NCBI GenBank assembly: GCA_021738505.1
Contig: JAIPBW010000006.1
Coordinates: forward strand, 1-61,615
Direction: 5' to 3'
Source of the DNA: Bacteroidales bacterium
GTDB lineage: Bacteria > Bacteroidota > Bacteroidia > Bacteroidales > PWNQ01
DNA length: 61,615 nucleotides
This document shows, piece after piece, positions 11,789-22,111 of the stretch. The notes under the pieces are model-generated. The model was not told the origin of the DNA. It made no database searches and saw only the letters and a list, made by a program, of their open reading frames with translations. Positions within the stretch are counted from its first letter, which is position 1. Every line of letters starts with the position of its first letter. A program made the translations under genes and the position numbers.

Positions 11789-11796
11789 TACTTTTG
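11789..11796 (+). promoter_or_regulatory. Candidate -7 box for valS (TACTTTTG)
   Basis: Matches TAnnTTTG, 37 bases upstream of the valS ATG. No TTG sits at the expected -33 position, so this is a moderate candidate only. Confidence 0.35.
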
Positions 11797-11833
11797 AAGC
11801 TTTAAAATTTCAGAAAACACAAAACATATCAAC

Positions 11834-14461
11834 ATGGATATTCCCTCAAAATATGACCCCAAAAAAACAGAAAACAAATGGTATTCATATTGGATGGAGC
11901 AGAATTTTTTTCACTCTGAACCAGATGAACGAGAGCCTTATACTGTCGTAATTCCACCGCCTAACGTTACGGGTGTGTTACACATGGGCCACATGCTTAA
12001 CAATACGATACAGGATGTTTTGGTAAGACGGGCACGAATGCAGGGCAAAAATGCTTGTTGGGTTCCGGGAACCGACCATGCTTCCATTGCCACAGAAGCC
12101 AAGGTAGTTCAAAAGCTTAAAAGTGAAGGTATAGAAAAGTCATCATTAAGCCGGGAAAAGTTCCTGGAGCATGCTTGGGAATGGAAAGAAAAGCACGGCG
12201 ATATTATCCTGGAACAATTGAAAAAACTGGGTGCTTCCTGCGACTGGGACCGCACCAAATTTACCATGGATGACGACATGTATGAATCCGTGATTAAAGT
12301 ATTTGTGGACTTATACAATAAAGGTTTGGTATACCGCGGTGTCCGCATGGTAAACTGGGATCCGAAAGCCTTAACCGCCCTCTCGGACGAAGAAGTTGTT
12401 TACAAAGAAGAAGCCTCCAGGCTATATTACGTAAATTATCCTGTAGAAGGAGAACAAAACAGACACATCACTATTGCAACAACACGACCGGAGACAATTC
12501 TGGGGGATACTGCCGTTTGTATAAACCCAAATGATGAACGTTTTGAACATCTGAAAGGAAAACGGGTGATCATTCCTGTTGTTAATCGCTCTGTTCCTGT
12601 GATAGAAGATGAATATGTTGATATGGAATTTGGTACCGGTGCTCTAAAGATCACGCCGGCCCATGATGTCAACGACTATGAAATAGGAATAAAACATAAA
12701 CTTGACACAATAGATATTTTTGAAGATAACGGAACAATGAGCGAAGAAGCCACATATTTTGTCGGTGAAGACCGCTTTGATGTCCGTCAGAAGATGATCC
12801 AAAAACTGGAACAAGAAGGCTACCTGCTCAAAGTGGAAGATTATACAAATAAGGTAGGCTATTCCGAACGCACCAATGTCGTGATAGAACCCAAGTTATC
12901 ACTTCAGTGGTTTCTGGACATGAAAGAGCTGGCCAGGCCTGCTTTGGATAGTGTGATGAATGATACGATCCGGTTTTATCCGGCTAAGTTTAAAAACACA
13001 TACCGCCACTGGATGGAAAATGTACACAATTGGTGTATCTCCCGTCAGTTGTGGTGGGGACAGCGTATTCCGGCTTACTACACACCTGACAAGGATTATG
13101 TGGTAGCAGAAACCAAAGAAAAAGCCCTTGAAATTGCCCAAAGCAAATATAACTCTGAGCTCAAGCTCGATGACCTCACTCAGGATGAAGATGTACTGGA
13201 TACCTGGTTTTCTTCATGGCTATGGCCTATCTCTGTTTTTGATGGCATCCGCCATCCGGACAACAAAGAAATTGACTATTATTATCCTACTGATGATTTG
13301 GTAACCGCACCGGAGATATTGTTTTTCTGGGTGGCCCGGATGATCATGGCAGGCTACGAATACCGCGGGGAGCAACCATTTAAAAATGTTTACCTGACCG
13401 GAATTGTACGTGATAAACACGGACAAAAGATGTCCAAGTCGCTTGGAAACTCTCCGGATCCGTTGCGCCTGATCCAGCAATATGGTGCAGACGGTGTGCG
13501 CATCGGCATGCTGTTAACTTCGCCGGCCGGCAACGACCTTCCGTTTGACGAAGTATTATGTGAGCAAGGCCGCAATTTTAGCAATAAAATATGGAATGCC
13601 ATGCGGCTTGTTAAAGGATGGCAAGTTGACGATTCCATGGAAACACCAGTAAACAACACTGTCTCGGTAGACTGGATGCATAACCGGCTGATGCAGGAGC
13701 TGCAGGTTATCAACGACCATTTTGAAAAATTCCGCATTTCAAACGCACTTATGTCAGTTTACCGGTTGATCTGGGATGATTTCTGCTCCTGGTATCTGGA
13801 AATGGTCAAACCTTCTTATCAAAAACCAATCGACCGTCAGACGCTGGAAAATACGATCGATTTGTTTGAAAAACTAATGAAAGTATTGCATCCTTTTATG
13901 CCGTTCCTTACAGAAGAAGTATGGCATAACCTTCGTCAGCGCGAGGAAGGAGAATCAATCATGATCATTAATATGCCGGAAGTCCGTGATTATGATTCCA
14001 ACTTACTGGAACGTTTTGCGTTCGCACGGGAAACAGTAATGGCTATCAGAAATCTGCGCAACAATAAAAACATACCGCCCAAACAAACACTTAATCTCTA
14101 CATTAGTGGACAGCAAGACAAAACAACAGGTGTTTTTGCTCCTGTCGTCATGAAACTGGCGAATCTTGAACAACTGGAATTTGTCCGGGAACCGGTAGAA
14201 AATGCGTTGCAGGTATTAGTTCGTTCAACCGAGATGTTTATTCCTTTTGAAGGTACTGTTAACAAAGAAGAAGAGCTGGAAAAGCTACAAAAGGAACTGG
14301 AATATCAGGAAGGCTTTCTTAATGGTGTCATGAAAAAACTCGGCAATGAACGTTTTGTCAACAACGCTCCCGAAGCCGTTGTTCAAAAGGAACAACAAAA
14401 GAAAGAAGATGCCGAAGAAAAAATACGGTTGATCAAGACACAGATGAACAAACTAAAATAG
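11834..14461 (+). CDS. valS: Valine--tRNA ligase
   Basis: The 875-residue class I synthetase has the HIGH-type motif in [13 protein letters not shown] near residue 42 and the KMSKS motif in [14 protein letters not shown] near residue 530. It includes the CP1 editing domain ([15 protein letters not shown]), the [11 protein letters not shown] block and the valine-specific C-terminal coiled coil ([15 protein letters not shown]) that contacts tRNA-Val. Length is in the normal range. It charges tRNA-Val and edits threonyl-tRNA in the cytoplasm. The DUF2461 gene follows after 5 bases, so the two are probably cotranscribed. No unusual features are seen. Confidence 0.97.
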   Translation: MDIPSKYDPKKTENKWYSYWMEQNFFHSEPDEREPYTVVIPPPNVTGVLHMGHMLNNTIQDVLVRRARMQGKNACWVPGTDHASIATEAKVVQKLKSEGIEKSSLSREKFLEHAWEWKEKHGDIILEQLKKLGASCDWDRTKFTMDDDMYESVIKVFVDLYNKGLVYRGVRMVNWDPKALTALSDEEVVYKEEASRLYYVNYPVEGEQNRHITIATTRPETILGDTAVCINPNDERFEHLKGKRVIIPVVNRSVPVIEDEYVDMEFGTGALKITPAHDVNDYEIGIKHKLDTIDIFEDNGTMSEEATYFVGEDRFDVRQKMIQKLEQEGYLLKVEDYTNKVGYSERTNVVIEPKLSLQWFLDMKELARPALDSVMNDTIRFYPAKFKNTYRHWMENVHNWCISRQLWWGQRIPAYYTPDKDYVVAETKEKALEIAQSKYNSELKLDDLTQDEDVLDTWFSSWLWPISVFDGIRHPDNKEIDYYYPTDDLVTAPEILFFWVARMIMAGYEYRGEQPFKNVYLTGIVRDKHGQKMSKSLGNSPDPLRLIQQYGADGVRIGMLLTSPAGNDLPFDEVLCEQGRNFSNKIWNAMRLVKGWQVDDSMETPVNNTVSVDWMHNRLMQELQVINDHFEKFRISNALMSVYRLIWDDFCSWYLEMVKPSYQKPIDRQTLENTIDLFEKLMKVLHPFMPFLTEEVWHNLRQREEGESIMIINMPEVRDYDSNLLERFAFARETVMAIRNLRNNKNIPPKQTLNLYISGQQDKTTGVFAPVVMKLANLEQLEFVREPVENALQVLVRSTEMFIPFEGTVNKEEELEKLQKELEYQEGFLNGVMKKLGNERFVNNAPEAVVQKEQQKKEDAEEKIRLIKTQMNKLK

Positions 14462-14466
14462 TCCTT

Positions 14467-15168
14467 ATGAACTCTTTATCTCCGGTAGTATTTGATTTCC
14501 TGTCCCGGTTACGGGAAAACAATAACCGGGAGTGGTATCATCAGAATAAGAATATGTACCGGGAGGCTAAAGCAGCTTTTGAATCGTTTCTGGACGATCT
14601 GATACCTGAACTGATTGGACTGGATCCAGCGTTGCGGGGGTTAACGCCCAAAACTACTATGTTTCGTATCTTCCGTGACATTCGTTTCAGCAAAGACAAA
14701 ACACCTTATAAAACTAATTTCGGAGCAGTTATCGCTCCCGGAGGTCGCAAAAGCCCATATTCCGGATTATATTTGCACATTGAACCCGGCAAATGCATGG
14801 CAGGCGGGGGGATTTACAAACCGCAAAAAGATGTGCTGGATGCTGTCCGGCAAGAGATCTACTACAATGGTGAAAATCTTCGTAAAATCATCAATGACCC
14901 CCTGTTCCGGGAATGGTTTGGCGAAATTCAATCTATGGGAGATAAGCTAAAGCGAATGCCCAAAGGATTTGACACCAATAGTCCTAACGCAGACTTGTTA
15001 AAACTAAAGACCATAACAGCCATGCATGCTATAGAAGATGAGGTCATGCTGTCTGATAATGCTGCAGAAGAACTCATTGAAACATTTCGAAGGCTACAGC
15101 CATTTAACCATTTTCTCAACGAAGCCATAGACCTGGGAAAAGACGAGAAACCACACAAGCTTTACTAA
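14467..15168 (+). CDS. DUF2461 family protein
   Basis: The 233-residue protein opens VFDFLSRLRENNNREWYHQNK and carries the family hallmarks FRIFRDIRFSKDKTPYKTNF and the glycine-rich GLYLHIEPGKCMAGGGIY. These match DUF2461, a widespread family of about 220-230 residues whose function is not established. There is no signal peptide or membrane segment, so a cytoplasmic location is likely. It begins 5 bases after the valS stop codon, suggesting translational coupling or shared transcription rather than shared function. The family call is secure; no function is offered. Confidence 0.85.
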   Translation: MNSLSPVVFDFLSRLRENNNREWYHQNKNMYREAKAAFESFLDDLIPELIGLDPALRGLTPKTTMFRIFRDIRFSKDKTPYKTNFGAVIAPGGRKSPYSGLYLHIEPGKCMAGGGIYKPQKDVLDAVRQEIYYNGENLRKIINDPLFREWFGEIQSMGDKLKRMPKGFDTNSPNADLLKLKTITAMHAIEDEVMLSDNAAEELIETFRRLQPFNHFLNEAIDLGKDEKPHKLY

Positions 15169-15206
15169 TAGAAAACCCCATTTAACCATTCGCAACGATA
15201 AATACT

Positions 15207-15214
15207 TATCTTTG
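15207..15214 (+). promoter_or_regulatory. Candidate -7 box upstream of the glycosyltransferase (TATCTTTG)
   Basis: A perfect TAnnTTTG followed by CGCG, 113 bases upstream of the glycosyltransferase ATG. The leader between them holds a small palindrome (CCACATCTATGTGG at 15228-15241). No -33 TTG is evident. Confidence 0.4.
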
Positions 15215-15327
15215 CGCGTTAAAATACCCACATCTATGTGGCCGGATCCTGACTGGAACAATAAAATTTAAAATTAACCCGACTGCTCAAAAACGAAATT
15301 TTGACAGTCTGAAAAAAAAGACAAAAA

Positions 15328-16278
15328 ATGAAGATCAGTGGTTTTTCGATGGTAAAGAATGCAGAAAAACTCTATTATCCCATTCGCCCTGCCATTGAAT
15401 CCGTATTGCCCCTTGTGGATGAATTTGTGATAGCTCTTGGTGATGGTGATGAAGACGATCATACACGGGAAATCATCGAAAAGATCAATTCGGATAAAAT
15501 CAGAATCATTGACACGGTCTGGGATCTGGAAAAATTCCCCCGGGGCACAGAAAATGCCCATCAAACTGACATTGCCAAAGAACATTGCTCCGGCGACTGG
15601 CTTATTTACCTGCAAGCCGATGAAGTTATCCATGAAAAATACCTGCCGGTAATTGAACAAGCCTGTCATCGTTATTTGCAGGATGAAGAAGTAGAAGGCA
15701 TGTTACTGAAATATGTTCATTTCTGGGGCGATTATTATCATTATCAGGATGCCCACAGTTGGTATAAAAAGGAAATCCGCATTATTCGCAATCATCCGGA
15801 TATTCACTCCTGGGAATCGGCCCAATCCTTCCGTAAAATACCCGGTTTCGATTATGTCAATTACCGTCAGCAACAAGGCACTTATAAGTTACAGGTTGTG
15901 GAGTTGGATGCTTATGTATATCATTATGGCTGGGTAAGACCACCACATCTGATGAAAAACAAAACAAAAGCATTAGCCACAATTCACAAAGGGCAAAAGA
16001 AAGTGGAAGAAATGGATTTGAAGCGACAATTTACATTTGATTATGGACCATTGAATATGCTCAAAGAATTTAAAGGAACACATCCGAAGGTTATGCGTAA
16101 CTGGATTGCGAAGTTTGACTGGCACGAGCATCTGCAGTATTCCGGCGAGCCAAATCCAAATCGGAAAAAGCATAAACACGAAACAGTAAAAAATCGCGTT
16201 TTCACATGGATGAAACATAATATACCGGGCATGAAGGAAGCCGGTGATTTTAAAAATTATATTTTATTGAAACGATAA
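15328..16278 (+). CDS. Glycosyltransferase, family 2-like
   Basis: The 316-residue protein begins MKISGFSMVKNAEKLYYPI, the nucleotide-sugar-binding start of GT-A enzymes. It continues with VDEFVIALGDGDEDDHTREII and GDWLIYLQADEVIHEKY, where LQADE replaces the usual DxD metal motif, as in several GT2 subfamilies. A C-terminal region rich in His and aromatic residues (VYHYGWVRPPHLMKNK) is typical of Bacteroidota relatives. No membrane segment is evident, so it should work at the cytoplasmic face, probably on cell-surface glycans. The acceptor and sugar cannot be read from the sequence. Neighbours give no pathway context. Confidence 0.75.
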   Translation: MKISGFSMVKNAEKLYYPIRPAIESVLPLVDEFVIALGDGDEDDHTREIIEKINSDKIRIIDTVWDLEKFPRGTENAHQTDIAKEHCSGDWLIYLQADEVIHEKYLPVIEQACHRYLQDEEVEGMLLKYVHFWGDYYHYQDAHSWYKKEIRIIRNHPDIHSWESAQSFRKIPGFDYVNYRQQQGTYKLQVVELDAYVYHYGWVRPPHLMKNKTKALATIHKGQKKVEEMDLKRQFTFDYGPLNMLKEFKGTHPKVMRNWIAKFDWHEHLQYSGEPNPNRKKHKHETVKNRVFTWMKHNIPGMKEAGDFKNYILLKR

Positions 16279-16348
16279 ACTGCTTTAACCTGAACTTAAT
16301 GCATGAATAATAATGGTTAAATAATAAAAAAGAACCGATAAAAGTAAT

Positions 16349-16861
16349 ATGAAGGACTTAACAGAAATTTTAGCAATTAGTGGAAAAAGTGGGCTTTTTA
16401 AAATGGTTGCCCAGGCTAAAAACAGCATTATAGTAGAATCTCTGGAAGACGGAAAACGATCACCCGTACATTCTACTCAGGCTGTCAGCTCACTGGAAGA
16501 GATTAGTATTTTCACGGAAACGGAAGATATGCCGTTGAAAGATGTTTTTAAAAGAATTTACGAAAAAACCGGAGGAGAGAAAGCCCCTTCCCCGAAAGCA
16601 TCTTCCGATGAGCTAAAAAAATTCATGAGCGAAGTAGTCCCGGAATATGATGAGGACAGGGTCTACATCTCCGACATTAAAAAAGTTATGAAGTGGTATA
16701 ACAAACTTCATGATGCCGATATGCTTGGCTTTGTTCATCATAAAGAGGAAGAGGAAAATAACGATAAAACCGAAGCTCCGGATGAAACAAATAAAGATGA
16801 ATCCGAAGACAAACAAAGCAATCAGGATCAAAATGAAGATTCCGAAGAAACAAAAGAATAA
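16349..16861 (+). CDS. DUF5606 domain protein
   Basis: The 170 residues begin MKDLTEILAISGKSGLFKMVAQ, the conserved N-terminus of DUF5606. This small domain of about 45 residues is found almost only in Bacteroidota. A helical segment (SDELKKFMSEVVPEYDEDRVYISDIKKVMKWYNKL) follows, then a highly acidic disordered tail from about residue 132 to the end, rich in Glu, Asp, Asn and Lys. Function is unknown. It is a separate transcription unit ended by the hairpin at 16933-16984. Confidence 0.8.
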   Translation: MKDLTEILAISGKSGLFKMVAQAKNSIIVESLEDGKRSPVHSTQAVSSLEEISIFTETEDMPLKDVFKRIYEKTGGEKAPSPKASSDELKKFMSEVVPEYDEDRVYISDIKKVMKWYNKLHDADMLGFVHHKEEEENNDKTEAPDETNKDESEDKQSNQDQNEDSEETKE

Positions 16862-16932
16862 CTGTTTCTTCGCTCGATAGCACACGCGGCAATATCCTGG
16901 AAGAGTAAAATTCCAGGTTGCCGACCCTAAAA

Positions 16933-16984
16933 AAGAAACAGGCTAAATATCAATCGCTTAGGATTGCTTTAGCCTGTTTCTTTA
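16933..16984. terminator. Bidirectional terminator between DUF5606 and the RluA-type gene
   Basis: AGAAACAGGCTAAA at the left pairs with TTTAGCCTGTTTCT at the right, giving a long stem flanked by an A-run and a T-run. It suits both the plus-strand gene ending at 16861 and the minus-strand gene ending at 17099. Confidence 0.75.
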
Positions 16985-17098
16985 TCAACCTTTTTCGGGA
17001 TTTGTTCTAAAGAAAAGGGAAAAAAAGAAAGTACTTGTTTTCATTCGTTTACTCCTGTCGCAAACAAGAACGCCAACAGCAAAAACTATTTCTTTCGT

Positions 17099-17839
17099 TT
17101 ACGAATCACCCGGGAGGGCTTCTCCTTCGCGAAGTTTCATGATATCATCGAATACATCCCATAATTTATCGGGTGGCGTCGGAGCAATTACTTTTACCGG
17201 TTCTTTTTTTACCGGATGCGTAAATTCCAAATAACGTGCATGCAGATGGATCATTCCGCCATCTTTGTTCAGTCTTTTAAAGCCATACTTCACATCTCCT
17301 TTTATGGGTGATCCAATGGCGGATAGCTGCGCTCTTATTTGGTGATGACGTCCTGTCAACAATTCCACCTCCAGCAGGCTGTAATTATTGGAAGCAGCAA
17401 CAAACCGGTATTCCAGCTCGGCTCTCAATGCACCTTTTGTTTGTTCGTCAACAGCAAACGATTTATTTTTTTTCTGATTCTTTTTCAGATGATGTACCAA
17501 AACACCGGCTGATTCGCGGGGCTGATCTTCAACCAATGCCCAATAAATTTTCCGGATGTCCCGCTGCTTTATCAATTCATTCATCCGCGCCAAACCTTTG
17601 GAAGTCTTGGCAAAAATAACAGCTCCACTCACCGGCCGGTCTACGCGGTGAACAACCCCGATAAAGACATTCCCGGGTTTATTGTATTTGTCTTTCAGAA
17701 AATCTTTTAATTTCTCACTAATTGGCTTGTCGCCGGTTTTATCACCTTGTATGATCTCTCCGGGTTTTTTATTGACAATAATCAAATGATTATCCTCAAA
17801 TAAAATATCGTTTTCGCCAATCGGTCTTGCCTCACTCAT
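17099..17839 (-). CDS. RluA-family pseudouridine synthase
   Basis: The catalytic motif HRVDRPVSG, with the essential Asp, is near residue 65 (from the chosen start). The product also has IVNKKPGEIIQGD at the N-terminus and LLTGRHHQIRAQLSAIGSPIKGDVKYG at the C-terminus, all diagnostic of RluA/RluC/RluD enzymes that isomerise uridine in rRNA or tRNA. No S4 domain is present. The start is placed at the Met beginning MSEARPIGEND, 7 bases after the panB stop; the frame is open a further 18 codons but would overlap panB by 47 bases. It is probably the second gene of a panB operon. The target uridine is unknown. Confidence 0.85.
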   Translation of the reverse strand: MSEARPIGENDILFEDNHLIIVNKKPGEIIQGDKTGDKPISEKLKDFLKDKYNKPGNVFIGVVHRVDRPVSGAVIFAKTSKGLARMNELIKQRDIRKIYWALVEDQPRESAGVLVHHLKKNQKKNKSFAVDEQTKGALRAELEYRFVAASNNYSLLEVELLTGRHHQIRAQLSAIGSPIKGDVKYGFKRLNKDGGMIHLHARYLEFTHPVKKEPVKVIAPTPPDKLWDVFDDIMKLREGEALPGDS

Positions 17840-17846
17840 ATCCGCA

Positions 17847-18668
17847 TTAGTATTGTTCCCGCTCATTGGGGAAATCCATGGATTTGACATCATTAATATA
17901 AGCCTTCACAGAGCCGGTAATTTCTTCCTGCAGGTTATGATAGCGTCTCAAAAAACGGGGAGAGAACTTTTGAGAAATTCCCAGCATATCATGCAGTACC
18001 AATACTTGCCCATCCACCTCGGCACCGGCGCCAATACCAATCACAGGGATGTTAATTTCATTAGCAACCCGGGCTGCCAGTTTGGCGGGAATTTTTTCAA
18101 GCACAATAGCAAAGCAACCGGCATCCGCCAGAGCATGCGCATCTTCCAAAAGCTTTTCTGCTTCTTCCTCTTGAGTGGCCCGTACCACATAAGTTCCAAA
18201 CTTATGTATGGATTGTGGAGTAAGTCCTAAATGGCCCATTACAGGAATTCCGGCAGACAGTATTCGCTCTACGGATTCCATAATCTCTTTTCCTCCTTCC
18301 ATCTTCACTGCATTAGCACCCGCTTCCTTCATGATCCGGATAGCAGATTGTATGGCTTCTCTGGAATTTCCCTGATACGTTCCAAAAGGCATATCCACAA
18401 CAACCAATGCACGTTTAACAGCCCGCATCACTGCTGAAGCATGATAAATCATCATATCCAGCGTTATGGGCAATGTCGTTGTATAACCCGACATCACATT
18501 GGATGCCGAATCGCCCACCAAAATAACATCAATACCGGCATTATCAAGAATACTCGCCATTGAGAAGTCATAAGCTGTCAGCATGGATATCTTTTCCTTC
18601 TTCAGCTTCATTTCCTGAAGAACATGAGTCGTGATTTTTCGCGGGGCCATTGTGTTTTCTGTAGACAT
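17847..18668 (-). CDS. panB: 3-methyl-2-oxobutanoate hydroxymethyltransferase
   Basis: The 273-residue enzyme has the PanB hallmarks [30 protein letters not shown], the metal-binding Asp residues, [14 protein letters not shown] and [17 protein letters not shown]. It transfers a hydroxymethyl group from methylene-THF to ketoisovalerate, the first committed step to pantothenate and CoA. Length is normal. A TATCTTTG -7 box lies upstream at 18710-18717. panC and panD are not nearby. The pseudouridine synthase gene follows closely on the same strand, with no obvious functional link. Confidence 0.95.
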   Translation of the reverse strand: MSTENTMAPRKITTHVLQEMKLKKEKISMLTAYDFSMASILDNAGIDVILVGDSASNVMSGYTTTLPITLDMMIYHASAVMRAVKRALVVVDMPFGTYQGNSREAIQSAIRIMKEAGANAVKMEGGKEIMESVERILSAGIPVMGHLGLTPQSIHKFGTYVVRATQEEEAEKLLEDAHALADAGCFAIVLEKIPAKLAARVANEINIPVIGIGAGAEVDGQVLVLHDMLGISQKFSPRFLRRYHNLQEEITGSVKAYINDVKSMDFPNEREQY

Positions 18669-18709
18669 AAAGCTCTTGTGTTTATATTATGACTTTCTAT
18701 AATAATTGA

Positions 18710-18717
18710 CAAAGATA
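18710..18717 (-). promoter_or_regulatory. Promoter -7 box for panB (TATCTTTG)
   Basis: Perfect TAnnTTTG on the minus strand, 41 bases upstream of the panB ATG. It faces a divergent plus-strand candidate (TATATTTG at 18758-18765 and TAGATTTG at 18803-18810) that could serve the lipoprotein gene starting at 18832. None has a clear -33 TTG. Confidence 0.45.
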
Positions 18718-18831
18718 AATAATAAATTTGGCCTCTGCCAGTTATTAGTATTGGATCTATATTTGTCCGGTTGTAAAAGAACCATAAATGTTAGATTATT
18801 ATTAGATTTGTATCTTTTAAAACCAAATGAA

Positions 18832-19938
18832 ATGAAACGACCATTTCCTTATTCTATTCCCTTAAAATTTATGTTTACAAAAAAATATAACTCAGGATTT
18901 GTTTACAATGCTTTCAAAAATTTTCTTCGTTTTGACAAGTTTTTAATCGGTATATTCTCTTTAATGTTAATCTCAGGATTCTGGTCTTGTGAAACAGACG
19001 TAGACCTCAACGATGAATGGCAGGATATTCCGGTTGTTTATGGTTTATTAAGCCAGAATGACCAGGTACATTATATCAGAATTAACCGCGCATTTTTAGG
19101 TGAAGGCGATGCTATGAAAATGGCATCAGAATTAGACTCGATTATATATGATCCCAAAAACTTAGATGTTCGTTTAATCGAAATGAACGGAGACAATCCG
19201 GTAAGATCTATTCCTTTAGATACCACATTGGTGACGAACGTAGACTCTGGTGTGTTTCATTATCCGGAACAGATCGTCTACCGCACGCAGCCCAATTCTG
19301 TAGAATTATCAACTAACTATACTTATCATCTGGAAATTTATAACAAAAAATACGACAAATACATTGAGTCTGAAACCGAATTAATCCACGACTTTTCTAT
19401 TAAACGTCCTCTTGCCGGCCAAACGATGGTTAACTATACCTCCCCTTTTCCAACTGATGTCATTTGGAGGACTGCAGAAAACGGAAGATTACACCAACTT
19501 AGCATCCGGATTTATTACACTAACTATTTTGATAGTGGCAATACAGAAAGAAAAACTTTAAACTGGAATTTTCCTTCGAAAGAAGCCAGCGATTTAGGTG
19601 GTGGTGAGGAACAGAAAACGCAAATCAGAGGACAACAGTTTTATGTCTTTTTGAAAAATTCCATTCCTGAACGCTCTGATGTTGAAAGAACCCTCGATTC
19701 TGTACGATATATCGTTTCTGTTGCCAATGATAACTTTAACATTTACATGAAAGTAAATGAACCTTCGAATAGCATAATTCAGGAACGCCCGGAATTCTCC
19801 AATGTGTCAAACGGCATTGGATTATTTGCCAGCCGCTATAGTGAACATCGCACTTTACTTTTAAATTCAGACTCCCAGGATTCGCTCGTCGATGGACATC
19901 ACACACGTCACCTGAATTTCATAAAACCAATTCGCTAA
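18832..19938 (+). CDS. Hypothetical lipoprotein, possibly DUF4249-like
   Basis: The start is placed at MKRPFPYSIP because a -7 box (TAGATTTG at 18803-18810) lies just before it; the open frame extends 42 codons further upstream. A hydrophobic segment IGIFSLMLISGFWSC ends in a lipobox-like Cys, though it is preceded by an unusually long basic leader of about 40 residues. The mature part starts ETDVDLNDEWQDIPVVYGLLSQND and continues HYIRINRAFLGEGDA, reminiscent of Bacteroidota DUF4249-type surface lipoproteins, but I am not certain of this. Function is unknown. It stands between panB (divergent) and dnaK. Confidence 0.6.
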   Translation: MKRPFPYSIPLKFMFTKKYNSGFVYNAFKNFLRFDKFLIGIFSLMLISGFWSCETDVDLNDEWQDIPVVYGLLSQNDQVHYIRINRAFLGEGDAMKMASELDSIIYDPKNLDVRLIEMNGDNPVRSIPLDTTLVTNVDSGVFHYPEQIVYRTQPNSVELSTNYTYHLEIYNKKYDKYIESETELIHDFSIKRPLAGQTMVNYTSPFPTDVIWRTAENGRLHQLSIRIYYTNYFDSGNTERKTLNWNFPSKEASDLGGGEEQKTQIRGQQFYVFLKNSIPERSDVERTLDSVRYIVSVANDNFNIYMKVNEPSNSIIQERPEFSNVSNGIGLFASRYSEHRTLLLNSDSQDSLVDGHHTRHLNFIKPIR

Positions 19939-19942
19939 CAAC

Positions 19943-20053
19943 CTGACAAACTGACGCTGTGTCAGTATACTTTGTTATATACTGATTTCATGAACATTAT
20001 ATTTTCCCGCCAATATTATTTCATATTAAGAGTTTATTTGGCACAAACATTGA
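19943..20053 (+). promoter_or_regulatory. dnaK control region: palindromes and a sigma-54-like element
   Basis: Three elements are visible. CTGACAAACTGAC (19943-19955) is followed by the partial palindrome CTGAC-GCTGT-GTCAG (19951-19965). An inverted repeat TCAGTATA / TATACTGA (19962-19969 and 19978-19985) follows. TTGGCAC (20038-20044) then pairs with TTGA (20050-20053), in the GG-N10-G spacing of -24/-12 promoters but with GA instead of GC at -12. The dnaK ATG is 46 bases beyond. Stress control is expected for dnaK; the identity of the regulator is inference. Confidence 0.4.
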
Positions 20054-20099
20054 CCTTTTGTGTACAAATCGAAATAAAAACTAATAAAAGGATAATACA

Positions 20100-22049
20100 A
20101 TGGGAAAAATAATAGGAATCGACCTGGGTACTACAAACTCATGTGTAGCCGTAATGGAAGGGAACGAACCTGTTGTTGTAAATAACAGCGAAGGTAAACG
20201 GACTACTCCATCCATGGTTGCATTCACAGATAATAATGAACGCAAAGTAGGAGACCCGGCAAAACGTCAGGCTATAACGAATCCGAATAAGACAGTTTCA
20301 TCAATTAAGCGTTTTATGGGGGAAGCATGGGATCGCGTGCAAACAGAAGTAAAACGCATGCCTTATACAGTAGAAAAAGGTGAAAACGATATCCCCCGCG
20401 TGAAAATTGACGACAGAAACTATAGTCCACAGGAAATTTCTGCTATGGTTCTTCAAAAAATGAAGAAAACAGCAGAAGATTATTTAGGACAAGAAGTAAC
20501 AGAAGCTGTTATTACTGTTCCAGCTTATTTCAGTGATACGCAGCGTCAGGCAACAAAAGAAGCCGGAGAAATTGCCGGTATGGAAGTGAAGCGTATTATC
20601 AACGAGCCTACGGCAGCATCACTGGCTTATGGCCTGGACAAACGTGATAGAGACATTAAAGTAGCCGTCTTCGACTTAGGAGGTGGTACATTTGATATTT
20701 CCATCTTAGAACTCGGAGATGGTGTTTTTGAAGTTAAATCTACCCATGGTGACACTCACCTCGGTGGTGATGACTTTGATGATAAAGTCATTGAATGGTT
20801 AGCCGACGAATTCAAAAAAGATGAAGGCGTTGACCTGAGAAAAGACCCAATGGCTATGCAGCGTCTGAAAGAAGCTGCAGAAAAAGCCAAGGTAGAGCTT
20901 TCCAGTGCTACGGAAACGGAAATCAACCTTCCATATATTATGCCGGTTGATGGAATTCCGAAGCACCTTGTGAAAAAGCTTACCCGCTCTAAATTTGAAC
21001 AACTTACAGACGATCTCATTCAACGCACTGTTGAACCTTGTAAGAAAGCGCTCAGCGATGCAGGCCTCAGTGAAGGCGAAATCGACGAAGTTATTCTCGT
21101 AGGTGGTTCTACACGTATTCCGGCTATCCAAAAGGTAGTGGAAGACTTCTTCAAGAGAAAACCATCGAAAGGTGTTAACCCGGACGAAGTAGTTGCTATT
21201 GGTGCTGCTATTCAGGGTGGTGTTTTAACCGGAGACGTAAAAGACGTATTGCTGCTTGATGTCACTCCGCTTTCCTTAGGTATTGAAACTTATGGTGGCG
21301 TAATGACTAAGCTCATTGAGGCAAACACAACAATACCAACGAAGAAAACAGAGACCTTCTCCACAGCTGCTGACAACCAAACTTCGGTTGAGATTCACGT
21401 GCTACAGGGAGAACGGCCGATGGCTAATCAAAACAAGAGTATCGGACGCTTCCACCTGGATGGAATACCACCAGCCCCACGTGGAGTGCCACAAATCGAG
21501 GTGGCCTTCGATATCGACGCCAACGGTATTTTGAATGTCTCTGCTAAAGACAAAGGAACAAACAAAGAACAAAGTATCCGCATTGAAGCAACAACCGGTC
21601 TGTCCGAAGATGAAATCGAAAAGATGAAGCAGGAAGCTGAAGCTCACGCTGAAGAAGACCGTAAAGCAAAAGAAAAAGTTGAGAAACTGAATAAAGCGGA
21701 TGCATTAATATTCCAAACCGAAAAACAACTGAAAGAATTCGGTGATAAAGTTCCGGCTGAGAAAAAGCAACCAATTGAAGAAGCCATGAATAAATTAAGA
21801 GAAGCTCACAAACAAGAAAACCTTGAAGAGGTTGATAAATACACCGAAGAGCTTAACAATGCATGGCAGGCTGCAAGCCAGGAAATCTATAATGCTCAGC
21901 AACAGCAAGGCGGTGCCGCCGGTGGCGATGGCGGAGCCCAGGCTCAGCAAGAACAACAAGCTCAAGGTCAGGAAGAAAACAAATCAGGAAATGATGATGA
22001 TGTAACTGACGTTGATTTTGAAGAAGTAGATGACGATAAAGATAAATAA
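20100..22049 (+). CDS. dnaK: Chaperone protein DnaK (Hsp70)
   Basis: The 649-residue Hsp70 has phosphate-1 motif [22 protein letters not shown], phosphate-2 FDLGGGTFD, the adenosine loop [11 protein letters not shown], the interdomain linker [16 protein letters not shown] and a substrate-binding domain. It ends in a Gln/Gly/Ala-rich tail and the acidic end [14 protein letters not shown], analogous to the usual DnaK C-terminus. It folds and remodels proteins in the cytoplasm with DnaJ and GrpE, which are not in this window. It is monocistronic, with its own control region and a strong terminator at 22072-22105. No anomalies are seen. Confidence 0.98.
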   Translation: MGKIIGIDLGTTNSCVAVMEGNEPVVVNNSEGKRTTPSMVAFTDNNERKVGDPAKRQAITNPNKTVSSIKRFMGEAWDRVQTEVKRMPYTVEKGENDIPRVKIDDRNYSPQEISAMVLQKMKKTAEDYLGQEVTEAVITVPAYFSDTQRQATKEAGEIAGMEVKRIINEPTAASLAYGLDKRDRDIKVAVFDLGGGTFDISILELGDGVFEVKSTHGDTHLGGDDFDDKVIEWLADEFKKDEGVDLRKDPMAMQRLKEAAEKAKVELSSATETEINLPYIMPVDGIPKHLVKKLTRSKFEQLTDDLIQRTVEPCKKALSDAGLSEGEIDEVILVGGSTRIPAIQKVVEDFFKRKPSKGVNPDEVVAIGAAIQGGVLTGDVKDVLLLDVTPLSLGIETYGGVMTKLIEANTTIPTKKTETFSTAADNQTSVEIHVLQGERPMANQNKSIGRFHLDGIPPAPRGVPQIEVAFDIDANGILNVSAKDKGTNKEQSIRIEATTGLSEDEIEKMKQEAEAHAEEDRKAKEKVEKLNKADALIFQTEKQLKEFGDKVPAEKKQPIEEAMNKLREAHKQENLEEVDKYTEELNNAWQAASQEIYNAQQQQGGAAGGDGGAQAQQEQQAQGQEENKSGNDDDVTDVDFEEVDDDKDK

Positions 22050-22071
22050 TCGATAGTCATTGATAATTTAC

Positions 22072-22105
22072 AAAAGCCGTTACGTTTTCGTAGCGGCTTT
22101 TTTTA
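22072..22105. terminator. Terminator after dnaK
   Basis: AAAGCCGTTACG pairs with CGTAGCGGCTTT across a 4-base TTTT loop, followed by seven T's. It also sits just past the end of the convergent gene at 22112. Confidence 0.85.
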
Positions 22106-22111
22106 TATCCT

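Noticed and set aside
15228-15241. CCACATCTATGTGG palindrome in the glycosyltransferase leader
   Set aside because: Short, single copy and without a T-tract or known operator match; not enough to call a site.
16896-16917. CCTGGAA/TTCCAGG hairpin after the DUF5606 gene
   Set aside because: It has no T-tract; the stronger hairpin just downstream explains termination.
17840-17893. Longer N-terminus for the RluA-type synthase
   Set aside because: It would overlap panB by 47 bases and adds residues not typical of the family; the Met at 17839 fits better.
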